The notes beneath the pieces were generated by a model that was not told where the DNA came from, searched no databases, and was given only the letters and a program-made list of their open reading frames with translations. This document shows, piece by piece, positions 49,260 through 60,410 of a DNA stretch of 64,000 nucleotides; positions within the stretch are counted from its first letter, which is position 1; each line of letters opens with the position of its first letter. The stretch lies in assembly GCA_029834535.1 (NCBI GenBank), contig JAQMWT010000134.1, forward strand, positions 41,030 through 105,029, given 5' to 3'. The translations under genes were made by a program, and so were the position numbers. The stretch comes from Chrysophaeum taylorii. Its lineage: Eukaryota; Sar; Pelagophyceae; Pelagomonadales; Pelagomonadaceae.

Positions 49260-51395
49260 TCCAGCTTGAGCTTGCGAGTAGAGAGATGTGATGTGGGCTT
49301 GTAGTAAGAAACCTTGTCTTGCGGACCAAGATCAGAGTAGAAATGTAGAGCTACTCGATCGTTCGCGTAATCACAAGGTTCATAAACTTCAGCGACGTAA
49401 ATCTTCTTGCGCCAATCGGACCGCTTACGATCGGGGATCCGAAAGACAACGAACTTACCATGCTTAAAATCCTCCCGGAAGGTTTCCTTGGACTTAGGCA
49501 CGGCTTGATCGACCACTGGAGAGACCATCACAGGGGTCATCTGACTGACATGAACGCAACGACGTTCGGGCGGAGAGACGAGAGACTCAATCCATAGAAG
49601 ACCGGAGACAGGCGCTCCACGATAATAAACGGGCCGCGCCATTCTGGTCGGAGCTTATTCTGAAGAAAAGGAATGTAGAGGAAAACATGCGATCCCTCTT
49701 CGTACTCAAAATCAACATGGTCCGCGTTGTAAGCGAGCCTTTGTTTCTGGAGAGCATTCTTGCGAGCTTCATTCACCGTAGCGGTGTAGAACTTCAATTT
49801 CTCGCGGGTCTCTGACACAACATCAGAGCGAGTTTTCGGCAAGCGTCGGGCGTCCAGATCCATGATCGTGTAATCAGTTGGCAGCAGCGGCTGTCAATTG
49901 AGGCGAAGCATGAACGGGGAAATCTGCGTACCCGGAATGAACTTGCGATTGTAGCAGAACGCGATGTACTCTGCAAAGTCAGGCCAGTCCGTGATGTTCC
50001 GGTCATGAAGACACGCACGGAGAGCCTTGATAAAGTGGTTGACCCGTTCAGCTGGATTGGCCTGAGCATGATACGGAATCGTAGCGCTATACCGAAGGTT
50101 GAAGAGCTGACAAAACAGTCTTCCATAAACTTGTCGGCGAATTCTTTACCCTCATCGGTACGAATCACCAGAGGCAGGTACCCCTTGAGCAATATATTCG
50201 CGACGAAAGACTCGAGGATCGCCTCAGCAGTCTTGTTGTGCAGCACGTCGAGAATCAGGAAATGAGAAAATGGATCGAAAAAAACGAGGAGATACGTCTC
50301 GGGACCGGCACTGGGCAAAGATCAAAACAGATCCATGTAGAGGACGGCGCAGTCGCCGTCGTATACAGGTTGCTGAAGAAGACCAGCTCTCTTGGGCTCT
50401 GGCTTGCGAGACTTCTTACACACCAAACAACCAGCAATGTAGGTGCCCACTTCATTCCACATGTGGGGCCACCAAAAACGTTCAAGTATCGATTGCACGG
50501 TACTGACACGACCCATGTGACCACCATTGAGAGGCGTATCATGGTACAATCGGATGACGCGCTTCCGTAAGGTACGGGGAGCCACTATCATCGGATGCAA
50601 ATCAGGTCCGGCACGGTAATGGACTCCCTTCACAACTTGATAACGAATGTTAGCTTCGTTCCGGCGAATAGCAAGACCCTGAGCCATGCGATATCGAATG
50701 TCTTCGCAAGTAGCGTCAGTGATTTGTTCTTTGGCTATCTCTTCCAAAGTCAAATTATCCGGGAACTTGTCGATGTACTCTTGGTAATCATCAGCGTCTC
50801 GGAAAATGCTAGGTTGGGATCGCAGACGACTCTTCTGACGTTGTCTCGTGGCATGAGACGTGGCCAACTGCATCGGGTCGTCGCGATCATCTTCTTCTTT
50901 CTCCTCAGGCAACTCAGTCGTGATAAACGTCAAAATGACATGACATACAGCTAGTGGTACTCCTTTGTCATCGATGGGCCGAGGAAGTTCCTGGCACGCC
51001 AAATAGGCGTGATTCAAGGGTTCACCAAACTCGTCCGTCTCGATAACGTGATCGATAGGATTACGAGAGAGGCAGTCAGGGATACTCATTCCCGGTGACT
51101 TCCCTGGTTTGTAGCCCAGTTCAGGATCGAAGTTGGCAAGTCGCACTGCCCATCGAGCCCATTGCCCAGATGAATGCATCGCCTTCCGCAGAAACGTCAA
51201 ATTGCGGTGATCCGTCTCGAGGACCGTTTTGTGCCCTTCGATGTAAGAGCGAAAATGTTCGAGAGAAAGAATAACTGCCAGTAGCTCTAGCCGGCGGGGC
51301 TCATAGTTCCGTATCTCTTTCAGCACAGCTCGGCTCCAATACTCGATTACTCGTTCCTCTCGTGTCACCTTTCCGGTGTCGTCGGTGGCTTCCAC
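49260..51395 (-). pseudogene. Element 3 RNase H and integrase region
   Basis: RNase H (RRLELLAVILSLEHFR, VLETDHRNLTFL) runs directly into the integrase without the TTAG-tailed insertion of element 1. HHCC zinc domain (HDTPLNGGHMGR … FWWPHMWNEVG … CLVCKK) and DDE parts (DLF then stop, LLVFFDPFSHF, IRTDEGKEFADK) follow with frameshifts near 50320 and 50120. The C-terminal extra module (KFVVFRIPDRKRSDWRKKI … VALHFYS) is retained. Confidence 0.85.
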
Positions 51396-52783
51396 GAGTT
51401 GGAAAAGATACGCGCCCAGGCCGTCCTAGGAAGCACCAGAGCGGATCTGAAAGGGAAGATTGTAGTTCGGGTGATAGACTCCGCGAGAGTCCACCTAGGC
51501 TTCGACGATCGTATCCCACGCCCTTTTGGCACTCGAGCGCCCACTTGAACGGAACACCTTCGAGACACACTCGCCCCAACGGCTCCACAATCTTCGAATA
51601 ATTCTTCACATATCGGCGGCAATAGTTGCTCATGCCGATGAAGGATCGAACCTGGGTCTTCGGAGACGTGTTCGGCAGCGTTCCGGGAATCGGCATATGC
51701 TGCAGCGCTTCCAGCGTCTTCGGATTCGGCTTCAAGCCTTCCGGTATGTCCCAAAAACTCGATATCATCTTTGAGGAGGTGGAACTTCGAGGTTCGTCCA
51801 CTATATCCTCTTTGTGCTAAGTGGCACAATACTTCAATCAAGACTTGTAAGTGACGGTGGAGGTCGTCTGATACCATCATAATGTCGTCGACAAATGCGA
51901 CCGAGTCCTTATACATCCAGTTCGATAAATCGCAGGCCATCTGTTTGCAGAAGAGAGCTCCTGCTGTTTTCACTCACAGAGGCAAGCGCAAGAAACTGTG
52001 TGCTCCGAGTGGGCTAACCATCGTGACAGCGTCCTGAGCGGCAGTGTCCAAACGCAGGTTGTGGTATCCCCATCGAATATCAGTGCACGTCCGCCAACGG
52101 CGCATGGCAATGAAAGCCAGCGCATCATCTTGACGGATATTCGGCCAACTATCATTGACCAATTGATCGTTGAGCTGACGTAAGTCAACTGCAGCACAAA
52201 GAGCGTTCGACGTCCCGATCTCTGCTCCCTTCTTGGGCAGCATCAGCGCAGGAAATCCCCACGGAGAATTCGCCGGTCGGATGACTCCATCGCGACACCA
52301 CTCGGTGATCTGCTTCCTGAGACAATCGAGCTTTGCTGGCGTCAACCGATAAGGCGTCATCTTGATCGGTCGTGGGTTTGCGTCTTTAAATCGTAGAGAA
52401 ACCGGTGGCGAGTCCACTGGTCTCATAATCAGGTCAAAAAAGGCCCACGCGTATTATACGCAGTGGCGCAACATCATCTTCGCATCTTCATCTAAATGCG
52501 GATTGTCGGGTATTTCCAGTTCTTGAACGACTTTCTCGACTTCTTCCTTCGTCGGGATTTCGACTTTCATCGCTTCGTTATCCTTGACGTGCTCCGGAGT
52601 CTGCGGCAGTGGTGCTCCGTCCGCATCGCGCGGCGCATCCTTCCACTGCACATCGAACTTTTCTTCGTAATTGAACCTCACTTCGGGATGGCTCTTATTG
52701 ATCTTCTCACCTTTGACGCGCACACTTGGTTCGCTCCTCACTTTCGGCTCCCGATCAGGTTCAGGATCCGGCGGAACGTCCAA
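51365..52783 (-). pseudogene. Element 3 reverse transcriptase region
   Basis: Begins in the linker (DVPPDPEPDREPK), with RT motifs as in element 1 (WGFPALMLPKK, SFLRLPL, FVDDIMM). Breaks: CAA to TAA in the VQY codon run near 52455, a TGA at the LPLGV position near 51972, and a short deletion near 51745 after DDIEFLGH. All are absent from element 1, so they occurred after the copies separated. Confidence 0.85.
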
Positions 52784-52874
52784 TTTTTGCCCTCGCTATG
52801 TGGGCACAACTTAAGGAAATCTGCGCTTTGACTGCGCATCCAAACAAAACCAGAGCAATAATGTTATTGTCTTA

Positions 52875-53882
52875 TTACTCGTCTTCCGAGTCTGAATCGC
52901 CTTCCCAGTATCGTGGAGCTTCGAGGTCATCGCTCGACTCTTCGAGTTCATCGCTCGACATCTCCTCATAAATCTGTGCCAAAGACCGACGATCGGTCAG
53001 CACTTCGTTGGGTGGCTCGTCCGTCGGCGGGCGAGCACGATCGTCGAATGCGGCCGCGGCAAGGGCATCGGCTGCGTCGTCGGTGCGGGTGTCCGTGTTC
53101 GGGTACACCATCACTCCTAATGGTAGCTGTTGACCGCAAGGGGTCGTGAACGCGAACGTTGCAGACGAATGTCCCGAGTCTTCTCGGTCGTTACGACCAT
53201 CGTCCGAATTACGCTCGCGAGATCTTCGTCGCCGGCGTCGGCGTGAATGTCTGCTAGAGCTCCGGCTTTCTTTCCGTCGGCGCGGGCGCGAGCTGCTACG
53301 GCTCTTGTCGCGGCGTCGGGGGGTCGGGCTATCGCGACGGCCCGGTCGTGTCGAAGACGATCGGCCGTGTCCATCTTTCAAGTGCGCCACGGAATCCATA
53401 ACCGTGGTCAGCTGCGTGCCCATGTCGTTGAGTCTGCTCTGAATATCGTGAGCAGCGCTCGAACCGAGGGTGGCATTGGAACTGCCGTCGTCACGCGACT
53501 GATTATCTTTCTTCTGTCGGCTCTCCCATCGTCCCCGAGAGATAGGCTTCTTATCGTTTTCGATGTTCTTACACATCGCCACATAGTAGTCATCGGGCTC
53601 GCGGTTGCAAATGACGCGGCTCCCGTGTTCATCCTTTTCGTTGGTCGTGAGGAAGAATCCACAATGTTTGTATATGCTCTCGAACCACTTTTTCGGATTA
53701 TCTTCTAAACGCAATGACTCATATTTCGTCGTCTTATCTTTCGGTCCCGAGGCAAGCGCTCGTTCTCCGCGTCCAGACGGTGGCTTCTGCGGCTTTCCGC
53801 CCGACGGGTTCGGTGAATTTCGGCTGTTCCGCTCCGCCATTGCGGTCGCGAAATCGTTCTCGAGCCGCGTAATCAATGACAA
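52875..53882 (-). pseudogene. Element 3 Gag, C-terminal part with zinc finger and RS region
   Basis: Continues the same Gag after an in-frame TAA. It has LITRLENDFATAMAE, then EDNPKKWFES, a finger C-x2-C-x11-H-x5-C (CGFFLTTNEKDEHGSRVIC), an SR/RS repeat region ([15 protein letters not shown]) and an acidic end (DLEAPRYWEGDSDSEDE), stop at 52875. This collinear arrangement is the reference for the inverted block in element 1. Confidence 0.85.
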
Positions 53883-53900
53883 CGTCGACGTAAACGTATT

Positions 53901-55193
53901 TTACGTCGTCGGGTGCCCGCTGCGCATGGTTCGCACGCGGGATTTCAATTCGCTGGACTCCAGTCCACGTATCAAATAAGAGATGATCTCCACGTCGTCG
54001 AGATCTCGTTTGGCCACAGAGCAGTACGCCATGGCCTCGCTCTGGAATTTGGTGCAATACGTATGCACGTGGCGTCCCCCCGTTCGTTTCGGAACGGTCG
54101 ATTGGGTCGTGCCTTGAAGTTTTCGTAGTAATTCCTCTGCCGTCATCGGCAACGGGCAACTCGCTCGGAAGTATCTCAAAATCTTGAGGCAGTACCCCTT
54201 GTTCAGTCGTCGCAGTCGTCGTACCACTAAACCGTACTCATCATCGTCGATATCCCGACGTAAAGAAAAAGACGCTGGATGATCGAGATCCTTACACACG
54301 TCTTCGTACTTCTTCAAATGCTCTCGGAAAATCGGTGCGACTGTGTCGCGCAGGCTCACGGGCAGCAGGTACCGCAGCTTTTCCATGCTGAAATGGTCTT
54401 CGGCTAACGTACTCATCACCGCGCCCGCATCTAAATCGAACTGGTCCTGATCGCGTCCATCAAGAACCAATTTAAACGTTTCGGTCTTTAATCCGGAGGC
54501 CGGTCGTCGATCTTTGCTGCGATCGTGTTTGGCTAACGCGCTGGCGAACCGGTCTGTGAAGTCCATGAGGAACTTCTGGTTGTCGATTCTTCCGTCGTCA
54601 TGCGCCTCCTCCTTTTCTTCGTAATCGTCGTCTTCGTAGCGCGGCTTCCTAGCTTTCGCGCGTGATCGTGTAGTTGGCGGCTCTTCCTCGGGTCGGGACC
54701 CCGGGCGGCTCGCTCGCCTCGATCGACTCGGCGTACGCAACTCGCCCCTTTCTCGGCTCAATGAATTTACTTGATCTTGGGGGTCATCTGCTCGAGCGTT
54801 GGCCTTAAGCACTTGCTCTCGTAGTTCTTCCGCCTCCTTCCGCTGTAGCCGCTCCTTTCGATTGCTTTCTTCCGCTATTTGTTGTAAAAGTCGTTCCTGC
54901 GAGCGTTCGTTCTCTTCACGTAACGCACGTAGATGGGCCTCGTAGAATTCATTCATTCTCGTTATATCCGGGGTTCGTGCACGCGTTGACGGGGCTGTCG
55001 GTCGTCCTTCCGGCGGTCTTTCCGCCGGTTCGCCGTTGTTGTAGTCTAGCTCTTCTTCCGCGTTGTCAACTTCGGTAGCGTGCTCTTCTTCATCGTTATC
55101 ATCATCTTCATCATTCCACTCGCTCGTCTCATCCTGACGGCTTGGCGGTTCGTCGTATCGTATCTGCTCGTCCGCAGCATCATCGTCTTCCAT
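53901..55193 (-). pseudogene. Element 3 Gag, N-terminal part
   Basis: 430 codons from ATG 55193 (MEDDDAADEQ): acidic region, coiled coil (RALREENERSQERLLQQIAEE), capsid-like helices and YLIRGLESSELKSRVRTMRSGHPTT, then TAA where element 1 has TAT. Past that single stop the frame continues into 53882-52875. It is the best-preserved Gag in the window and shows that element 1's 8-bp insertion and flipped block are secondary. Confidence 0.85.
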
Positions 55194-55654
55194 ATCGGCT
55201 CTGGCTCCTTCTAATCGGCCGAGATCAGAGCGGGCCCCAAATGGTTGAGTCGTCGTCGTTCTCGTGCTCCTTCGACTCTGGGACTTCTACTCGTCCACGA
55301 CACGCGTAATATCGTCGTCGCGTGCATCTTCCACCGACCGATCTATCAGTCCGGTGGGCGTCAACCTTCGTCTCTGCCCGGCAATCAAAGCCTCAGTGAG
55401 TTGCGATCTCACTCCGCTCGCCTGCGGCAGCGGTACCCGGGTTGCGCGTCGGCTAGAACCGAATCGCGCGTCGTCACCTCCGACGACTAGCGTATCCGGC
55501 CGGGGAACTTTCCCACGGCAGTGGTCCTTCTGGAACTATACGTCGGCGCGCTTGATCAGGGCGCGCACGGCTTGTCCGGACCGTGTAGAGAATGCAAGAT
55601 GCACTCGTCCGCTGCGACCGATATGGTCGCTCGAATCTCAGATCCTCCACCGCC

Positions 55655-55994
55655 TGTGGCGTTAGGGGAATTTAGGCCTACCTGGCGCGCCTTCGAATCC
55701 TGGCTCGCCGCTCGCGTCCGTGCCCTTGGTGGAGTCACTGGACGAGGATGACCGTTCTCTCGCCACACAACCACAAACAACTTCCGTGCCTGGTCCTCAC
55801 AACTCGAGGATCGCCTGTTGCTTTATGATTAAGATATTATCGAAACACAGAAATCAGGGTGACACATGTCACGGAAAAGGAAGATGATGTCATAAAGAAA
55901 ACTGACATCATCATGGCGGAGTAGGGTGCCCCTAATAAGGGGGGGGGGGGGCTAGAAGAGGGGTAAGCCTTAAGAGGCGGGAGTTGCCGCCACA
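55655..55994 (-). repeat. 5' LTR (type A) of element 3
   Basis: Reverse complement closely matches the element 1 LTRs, with TGTGGCGGCAACTCCCGCC start and CGCCACA end, the GATGATGTCA/TGACATCA inverted repeat, and a G-run expanded to 13 at about 55938-55950. Confidence 0.9.
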
Positions 55995-56250
55995 CTTTCC
56001 TAGTGATGCCACAGTTTCCTAATGATGTCATGCCTTTCTCTCGAGAAGAGAGTATCTTGCTATCATAAATCAACTCTCCATCCTCTAGTTGCGAGGCTTG
56101 GAGGGAGTGAGCAAGTGTTGTGGCGAGCGTAGCCGACCCCGAGTCCGTATTGGCCTCGATCAGTGAGGCCTCAGGCGAGTTGGTGAGTACCCGCTTTGTC
56201 ACCCTAGGGTCGGGGGCGTTTTTTTTCTTTTCCGTCACAGGTGGATCTCA
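55995..56250 (+). repeat. LTR-like fragment with splice-donor-like site upstream of Old Yellow Enzyme gene
   Basis: AATGATGTCATG, GCGAGGCTTGGAGGGAGTG and GTTGTGGCGAGCG correspond to the region below 48.83 kb on minus (type-B LTR and flank). It holds GAGTTG|GTGAGTACC at 56183 and TTTCTTTTCCGTCACAG| ending at 56240, a good 58-bp intron signal, so a transcript could start here and run towards the gene at 56471. Confidence 0.5.
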
Positions 56251-56470
56251 GTTTTTTTTCAAGCGACAAGGCTCCTTGCCCCTTGGCGGAGAAGAAAGAA
56301 GAGCGCCACAGCATTGTTCTTCCGCAACGTTCTCCGATGGTACCAAGAGAATGTTCCGGGAACCCGAAGATTCCGAATGCGGCGGCGTCGTAACTGGAAT
56401 TCGAAAAAGAAGTGCTGCAATGAGGTCAGTGGGCAGTCTTTGGGCCGTCATGTCGTCGTGCAGTGGATTG

Positions 56471-57586
56471 ATGTTCGAGCCGGTGAAGCTCGGAGAGCTC
56501 GCTCTGAAGAACAAGTTCGTGCTGGCGTCGCTAACGCGCGGTCGGTCTGGGGAGACGCGCGTTCCCAACGACGCGAACGTCGAATACTATCGGCAGCGCG
56601 CCGGGTTCGGTCTCGTGATGTCGGAAGCTACTGCGATCAGCCCGATGGGCGAGGGCTGGTACGACTCGCCGTCCCTCTACAAGCCCGAGCAGGTGGCGGG
56701 GTGGAAGCGCGTGTGCGAAGCCGTGCACGGAGAAGGCGGCTTGATGCTCGCGCAGCTCTGGCACATTGGCCGCGCCGGGCACAGTTCCTTCCTGCCCGAC
56801 GGCCAGCCGATGGTCTCGGCGAGCGCCATCAAGATCGAGGGGGACGGGGTCTACACGGCCGACACGACCAAGCAGCCGCACGAGACTCCGCGAGCGCTGG
56901 AAATAGGAGAGGTAGAGGCGACCGTGCGCGACTACAAGCAGGCTGCGTTGAATGCGAAGGAGGCGGGCTTTGACGGGGTCGAGGTCCACTCCGCTAATGG
57001 CTACTTGATCGACCAGTTCCTTCAGTCGACCTCGAACGTTCGCACCGACGCCTACGGCGGCTCTGTGGAGAACCGGTATCGCTTTCTCAAGGAGATCTTC
57101 GAGGCCGTCTTCGAGGTCTTCGAGCCCAGTCGCGTCGGCGTCAAGCTCTCGCCGAACGGCGTCTACAATGGTATGGGCAGCGCCGACAACATCGAGACCT
57201 TCGAGTACGTCATGACCGAGATTGAAAAGCTCGGCCTCGCCTACGTCCAGGTCATGGATGGTCTCGCCTTCGGCTTCCACGAGAAGTGCCCCCCCATGAC
57301 GCTCCCGGACATCAAGAAACTCCTGAAGACCACGCCCATCGTCGCGAACTGTGGCTACACGCCCGAGTCGGCGGATGCTGCCGTCATCGCTGGCGACGCC
57401 CAGGCCGTTGCGTTTGGCCGCCCCACTCTCACCAACCCGGACTACGTCGACCGCCTCAAGAACGGCTACCCCATCGCTGAGACCCTCCCCAACGACCAGT
57501 GGTTTGGCCGCGCCGAGCACCGCCTCGCGCCGGAGAAAGGCTACATCGACTTTCCTGCCAAGTATGACCCCGCTGTCACGGCCTAA
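56471..57586 (+). CDS. Old Yellow Enzyme family NADH:flavin oxidoreductase
   Basis: 371 residues from ATG 56471 (MFEPVKLGELALKNKFV), the typical OYE N-terminus; ATGs at 56450 and 56420 would add 7 or 17 residues. An FMN-binding TIM barrel with LAQLWHIGRAGHSS, GFDGVEVHSANGYLIDQFLQ, TDAYGGSVENRYRFLKEI and VAFGRPTLTNPDYVDRL, closest in pattern to the NemA/OPR (ene-reductase) branch. The catalytic His-Ser-Ala-Asn region and the active-site Tyr in YGGSVENR are present. It reduces activated alkenes with NAD(P)H. Intact here and duplicated as a pseudogene in inverted orientation at 46.7-47.8 kb. GC-rich coding like the host genes. Confidence 0.92.
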   Translation: MFEPVKLGELALKNKFVLASLTRGRSGETRVPNDANVEYYRQRAGFGLVMSEATAISPMGEGWYDSPSLYKPEQVAGWKRVCEAVHGEGGLMLAQLWHIGRAGHSSFLPDGQPMVSASAIKIEGDGVYTADTTKQPHETPRALEIGEVEATVRDYKQAALNAKEAGFDGVEVHSANGYLIDQFLQSTSNVRTDAYGGSVENRYRFLKEIFEAVFEVFEPSRVGVKLSPNGVYNGMGSADNIETFEYVMTEIEKLGLAYVQVMDGLAFGFHEKCPPMTLPDIKKLLKTTPIVANCGYTPESADAAVIAGDAQAVAFGRPTLTNPDYVDRLKNGYPIAETLPNDQWFGRAEHRLAPEKGYIDFPAKYDPAVTA

Positions 57587-59269
57587 ACGCCATAAACCGC
57601 CGGCGCTTCTGATCCGCATTGGCGCGACCTTGACTTTTTTTTGGATTCAGGGTTCCTAAGAAACATGGTACCCGCAAACAAACTTTTCTTCCCTTGGACC
57701 TCTTCGTGATCATGAGGGGTCGCATACTCGTGCGCACTTATTTATTTCGTGGGACCACGCGCCGGGGTTGGCTACCGTAAAAAACAAGCTGACTGTTCAA
57801 TACAACATGCGCCTGTGGACCGACGTGTTCCCTCCTTCCGCCGACGTATTGTATCAGAAGCCGTAGTTAGCACCATGAGACGAGCAGGGCGCAAATTACT
57901 TAGTTAATTAATTTTGCGGACACACGCGTGTGTTTTTTCATTGCGGGAACGGAACTACACCTGCAGGTTTGCAAAACGACGCACATCACAAGCCAACGCG
58001 GAACCGTCGCCAACAGCACGACACGGCCGCGTTCGTGTCTTAACGAACGAACGCCTGGCGCCAGGTCGGCGTCTGAACGGACTTTTTTCAAACTTTTGTG
58101 AGGAACACACCCCCCCCTCTTAGCAGTCGGCATTTCAAGACCCCGAAGGGAAGCAATAGCGTGATTCTGACAACATGAAAGGACTTTGCAGGGCGAGGAC
58201 AGACTCGAACCGTCAACGAAAAACGTCAACCTAACCATCCGGCTTCCTCGAAGGTCATGGCAGCATGGCGAGATCACAATCCTCCACGCATGATTATGGC
58301 GCGCCGATGAAGCCTGCTGAATTCTGAGCGTCGTTCTCCCGCGTGCCCGGCGTACGCATGTTCCACGTCGAGCGACGTGTTCCGCCGCAACGCTTAGGAT
58401 CAACGTCATGACCTTGCCACGCCTGTCCTGTCGAGTGCGAGCCATTGGTCATTGCTTCGAGCATCATGTTCTTCTTTCTTCGAGCGCCGAAATGGCGCCG
58501 GTTGCTTGACGCGTCTTCCACTGTCCGGGGGTAAAACCTCTCTTTGTGGAGTCGTTGTCTGCTTGGAGATCGGGTTCAGTGGCAGTCAACACAGTATGCA
58601 GCGTCGCGGCTACCGCCAGATGAGACATACGTAACTCGGAGTTGAAGCGGTAGTAATCGAGGCTGAATTTGAGTTGGTTGTTATAATGATGAAAATGCAG
58701 CATCTCAAGCGGTAGCGATTCCGGCCGCTTCGTGACCTTCGTGTCTAAAGGAAAAGCACTTTTCGAACGGTGGTGCGCGTGTCGAGCGAGCTGTTGGAGT
58801 TGTCATCGTTGTAGCAATAATAATAACGACTTAAAGGTGACCGCGTGACGCGACAAAGCGCCACGGGTCACCGCAGGCGCCGTGCTCGTCGACGCCGTCT
58901 CGTCGACATGCAACAACAAGTTGGATCCCCCGACGGTGTCGCCGACGGGGAGACTGGCTTGGAAGCACGCGAGACAGAGACAGGACGCATCTCGAGGTGC
59001 AGAAAAAAATTTATGTGCCAGAAATTCACATATATCAGTAGTACAAAAAAAAAGGAAAACGACGAATCTTTCGAATTCTAATACTTGTTCTTTTGGAGGA
59101 AGAATATTAGGGCTTCCCTCTGTTCAGTTCAGTTCTGAGACTACTAGTTGACACAGTGTGCCAAGCTGTCCTGACGAGCATTACCCGCATGCAACCGACG
59201 AAAGGTGCGAGCTCATCATCATCATGATCCAAGATGAAGCAATAGAAATAGAGAGAGAGCTTCAATATG
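57587..59269. other. Spacer with element-arm fragment and tRNA-like trace
   Basis: 57587-57640 is still homologous to the pseudogene flank. At about 58107-58135 a fragment of the inverted-repeat-element arm (CCCCCCCTCTTAGCAGTCGG) occurs. On the minus strand near 58257-58196 GATGGTTAGG and GACGGTTCGAGTCTGTC form a plausible tRNA T-arm with A/B boxes, but no matching 7-bp acceptor stem. No gene is otherwise supported; the last 300 bp are AT-rich. Confidence 0.35.
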
Positions 59270-60127
59270 TTAGCGCCGCCTAGGGGCGATAGAGGAAAGA
59301 GCATCTCGTTTTGCGGGGGAGAATATTTTGGCGAGGAGGTCGTGGTGGCGCTGGTCGTTGGCCCGGACGACGTCGAGGAGCTTGTCTTCCGGGAGGTCGA
59401 GGAGCCATTCGACATCGGCCTCGAAGGCCTGCTGCTCGCGGAGCCTTTTGAGCTCGGCCTCGACCTCGCGGTTGAGGTTGTCGAGTTCGGCGGGGGTCAT
59501 GCGCTTGCCCGTGTCCAAATTGAATGCCGAGGCGCGGAGGTAGAGGAAGTCGTCGTCTTCGTCGTCTTCTGAGGCGGTGTCGGCGTCGAAGAAGGCTTCG
59601 GGATTAGCGAGGCACATTTTCCACATGGCGCGCGCCCTGGCCTCATCAAGGAGCGCGACGCGCTTGATGAGGTCCTCGATGCGGCGAACGTGGTGTTTGA
59701 CGTTGGCCTCGCGGAGCTCCTCTTGGATCAAAGAGGCGCGGCGCGTGGCCTCGGCGCGACCAGCGAGCTCGGCCTCGGACTGACGTCGCCTGAGCGCGTC
59801 TTGGAGCAGTCGCACGTAGGAAGTGTCCTCCTTTACGGAAGCGCGGAGGGGCTTGAGGTCGTTGTCGGCGCGGAGCGTCGAGATTTCGAGGCTCGCGCGA
59901 CGTTTTTGCTCGGTCGCCGCCTTGGCCACCGCACCCCAATCGCGAATTGGTTTCGCGTGTTTGACGTCGGCCATTCGCGAGGACCGGACGGTCGCCGAGC
60001 GTTCCTGCATCGTCTTCTGGGACTGCTCGACGACTTCCTCCCACTTGAGGGCGGCGATGCTCCCCGACCTGCGGCGGCGGCGCTTCCGCGCCGTCGAGGA
60101 GGTCTCATTGTTGGAGCCTACCTCCAT
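59270..60127 (-). CDS. Hypothetical charged coiled-coil protein
   Basis: 285 residues from ATG 60127 (MEVGSNNETSS). A basic N-terminal stretch (RKRRRRRSG) is followed by long amphipathic helices rich in Arg/Glu/Ala (LRRRQSEAELAGRAEATRRAS, VKHHVRRIEDLIKRVALLDEAR) and an acidic DTASEDDEDDD segment, then EVEAELKRLREQQ. High GC and codon use match the host genes, so it is probably real. No domain is recognised. It lies between the Old Yellow Enzyme gene and the copia element. Confidence 0.6.
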   Translation of the reverse strand: MEVGSNNETSSTARKRRRRRSGSIAALKWEEVVEQSQKTMQERSATVRSSRMADVKHAKPIRDWGAVAKAATEQKRRASLEISTLRADNDLKPLRASVKEDTSYVRLLQDALRRRQSEAELAGRAEATRRASLIQEELREANVKHHVRRIEDLIKRVALLDEARARAMWKMCLANPEAFFDADTASEDDEDDDFLYLRASAFNLDTGKRMTPAELDNLNREVEAELKRLREQQAFEADVEWLLDLPEDKLLDVVRANDQRHHDLLAKIFSPAKRDALSSIAPRRR

Positions 60128-60170
60128 CCCTTACCCTTGGTCGCCCTCTCCATCCCTTACCCTTGGTCGC
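60123..60170 (+). repeat. Direct repeat at the start of the hypothetical gene
   Basis: The 22-bp unit TCCATCCCTTACCCTTGGTC plus GC occurs at 60123 and 60149. The first copy overlaps the ATG of the coiled-coil gene on the minus strand. It may be a recent tandem duplication. Confidence 0.6.
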
Positions 60171-60410
60171 ATCAAGGCGACAGTAATAATAATTGTGAGG
60201 AAGCTATGACACTTACCCCTGCACCACGTATCGCCACGTATCCAGTATCCCTACGTCTTTCTCTTATCGCTAGTCTAACGCCTCATTCCAGTCGTAACAA
60301 GGTACCAAGCGTTCGTTTCGATCGAACGACTGCTTGACTTCACGGATGACGGCGACTCCTCCTCGGCTTCAGTTCTTCATTGCTACGTGTTCGATTCGTT
60401 ATCGTTTATC

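Larger units (their letters stand above)
48821..55994 (-). mobile_element. Ty3/gypsy element without protease-methyltransferase block (element 3)
   Basis: Minus-strand relative of element 1. The 5' LTR (55994-55655) is type A like element 1. The leader and Gag are nearly collinear. Gag ends at 52875, and Pol resumes at about 52790 in the linker just before RT, so the acidic, protease and methyltransferase regions (about 3.3 kb) are absent. RT, RNase H and integrase follow, broken by several stops and shifts. The 3' end reads GGGAGTCC then TGTGGCGG at 49000, but the LTR body there is type B. So the element is internally deleted and has mismatched LTRs. Confidence 0.9.

Noticed and set aside
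58196-58260. tRNA gene on the minus strand
   Set aside because: A T-arm and B-box-like string are present, but the 7-bp acceptor stem does not pair and the anticodon arm is poor. At best tRNA-derived debris.
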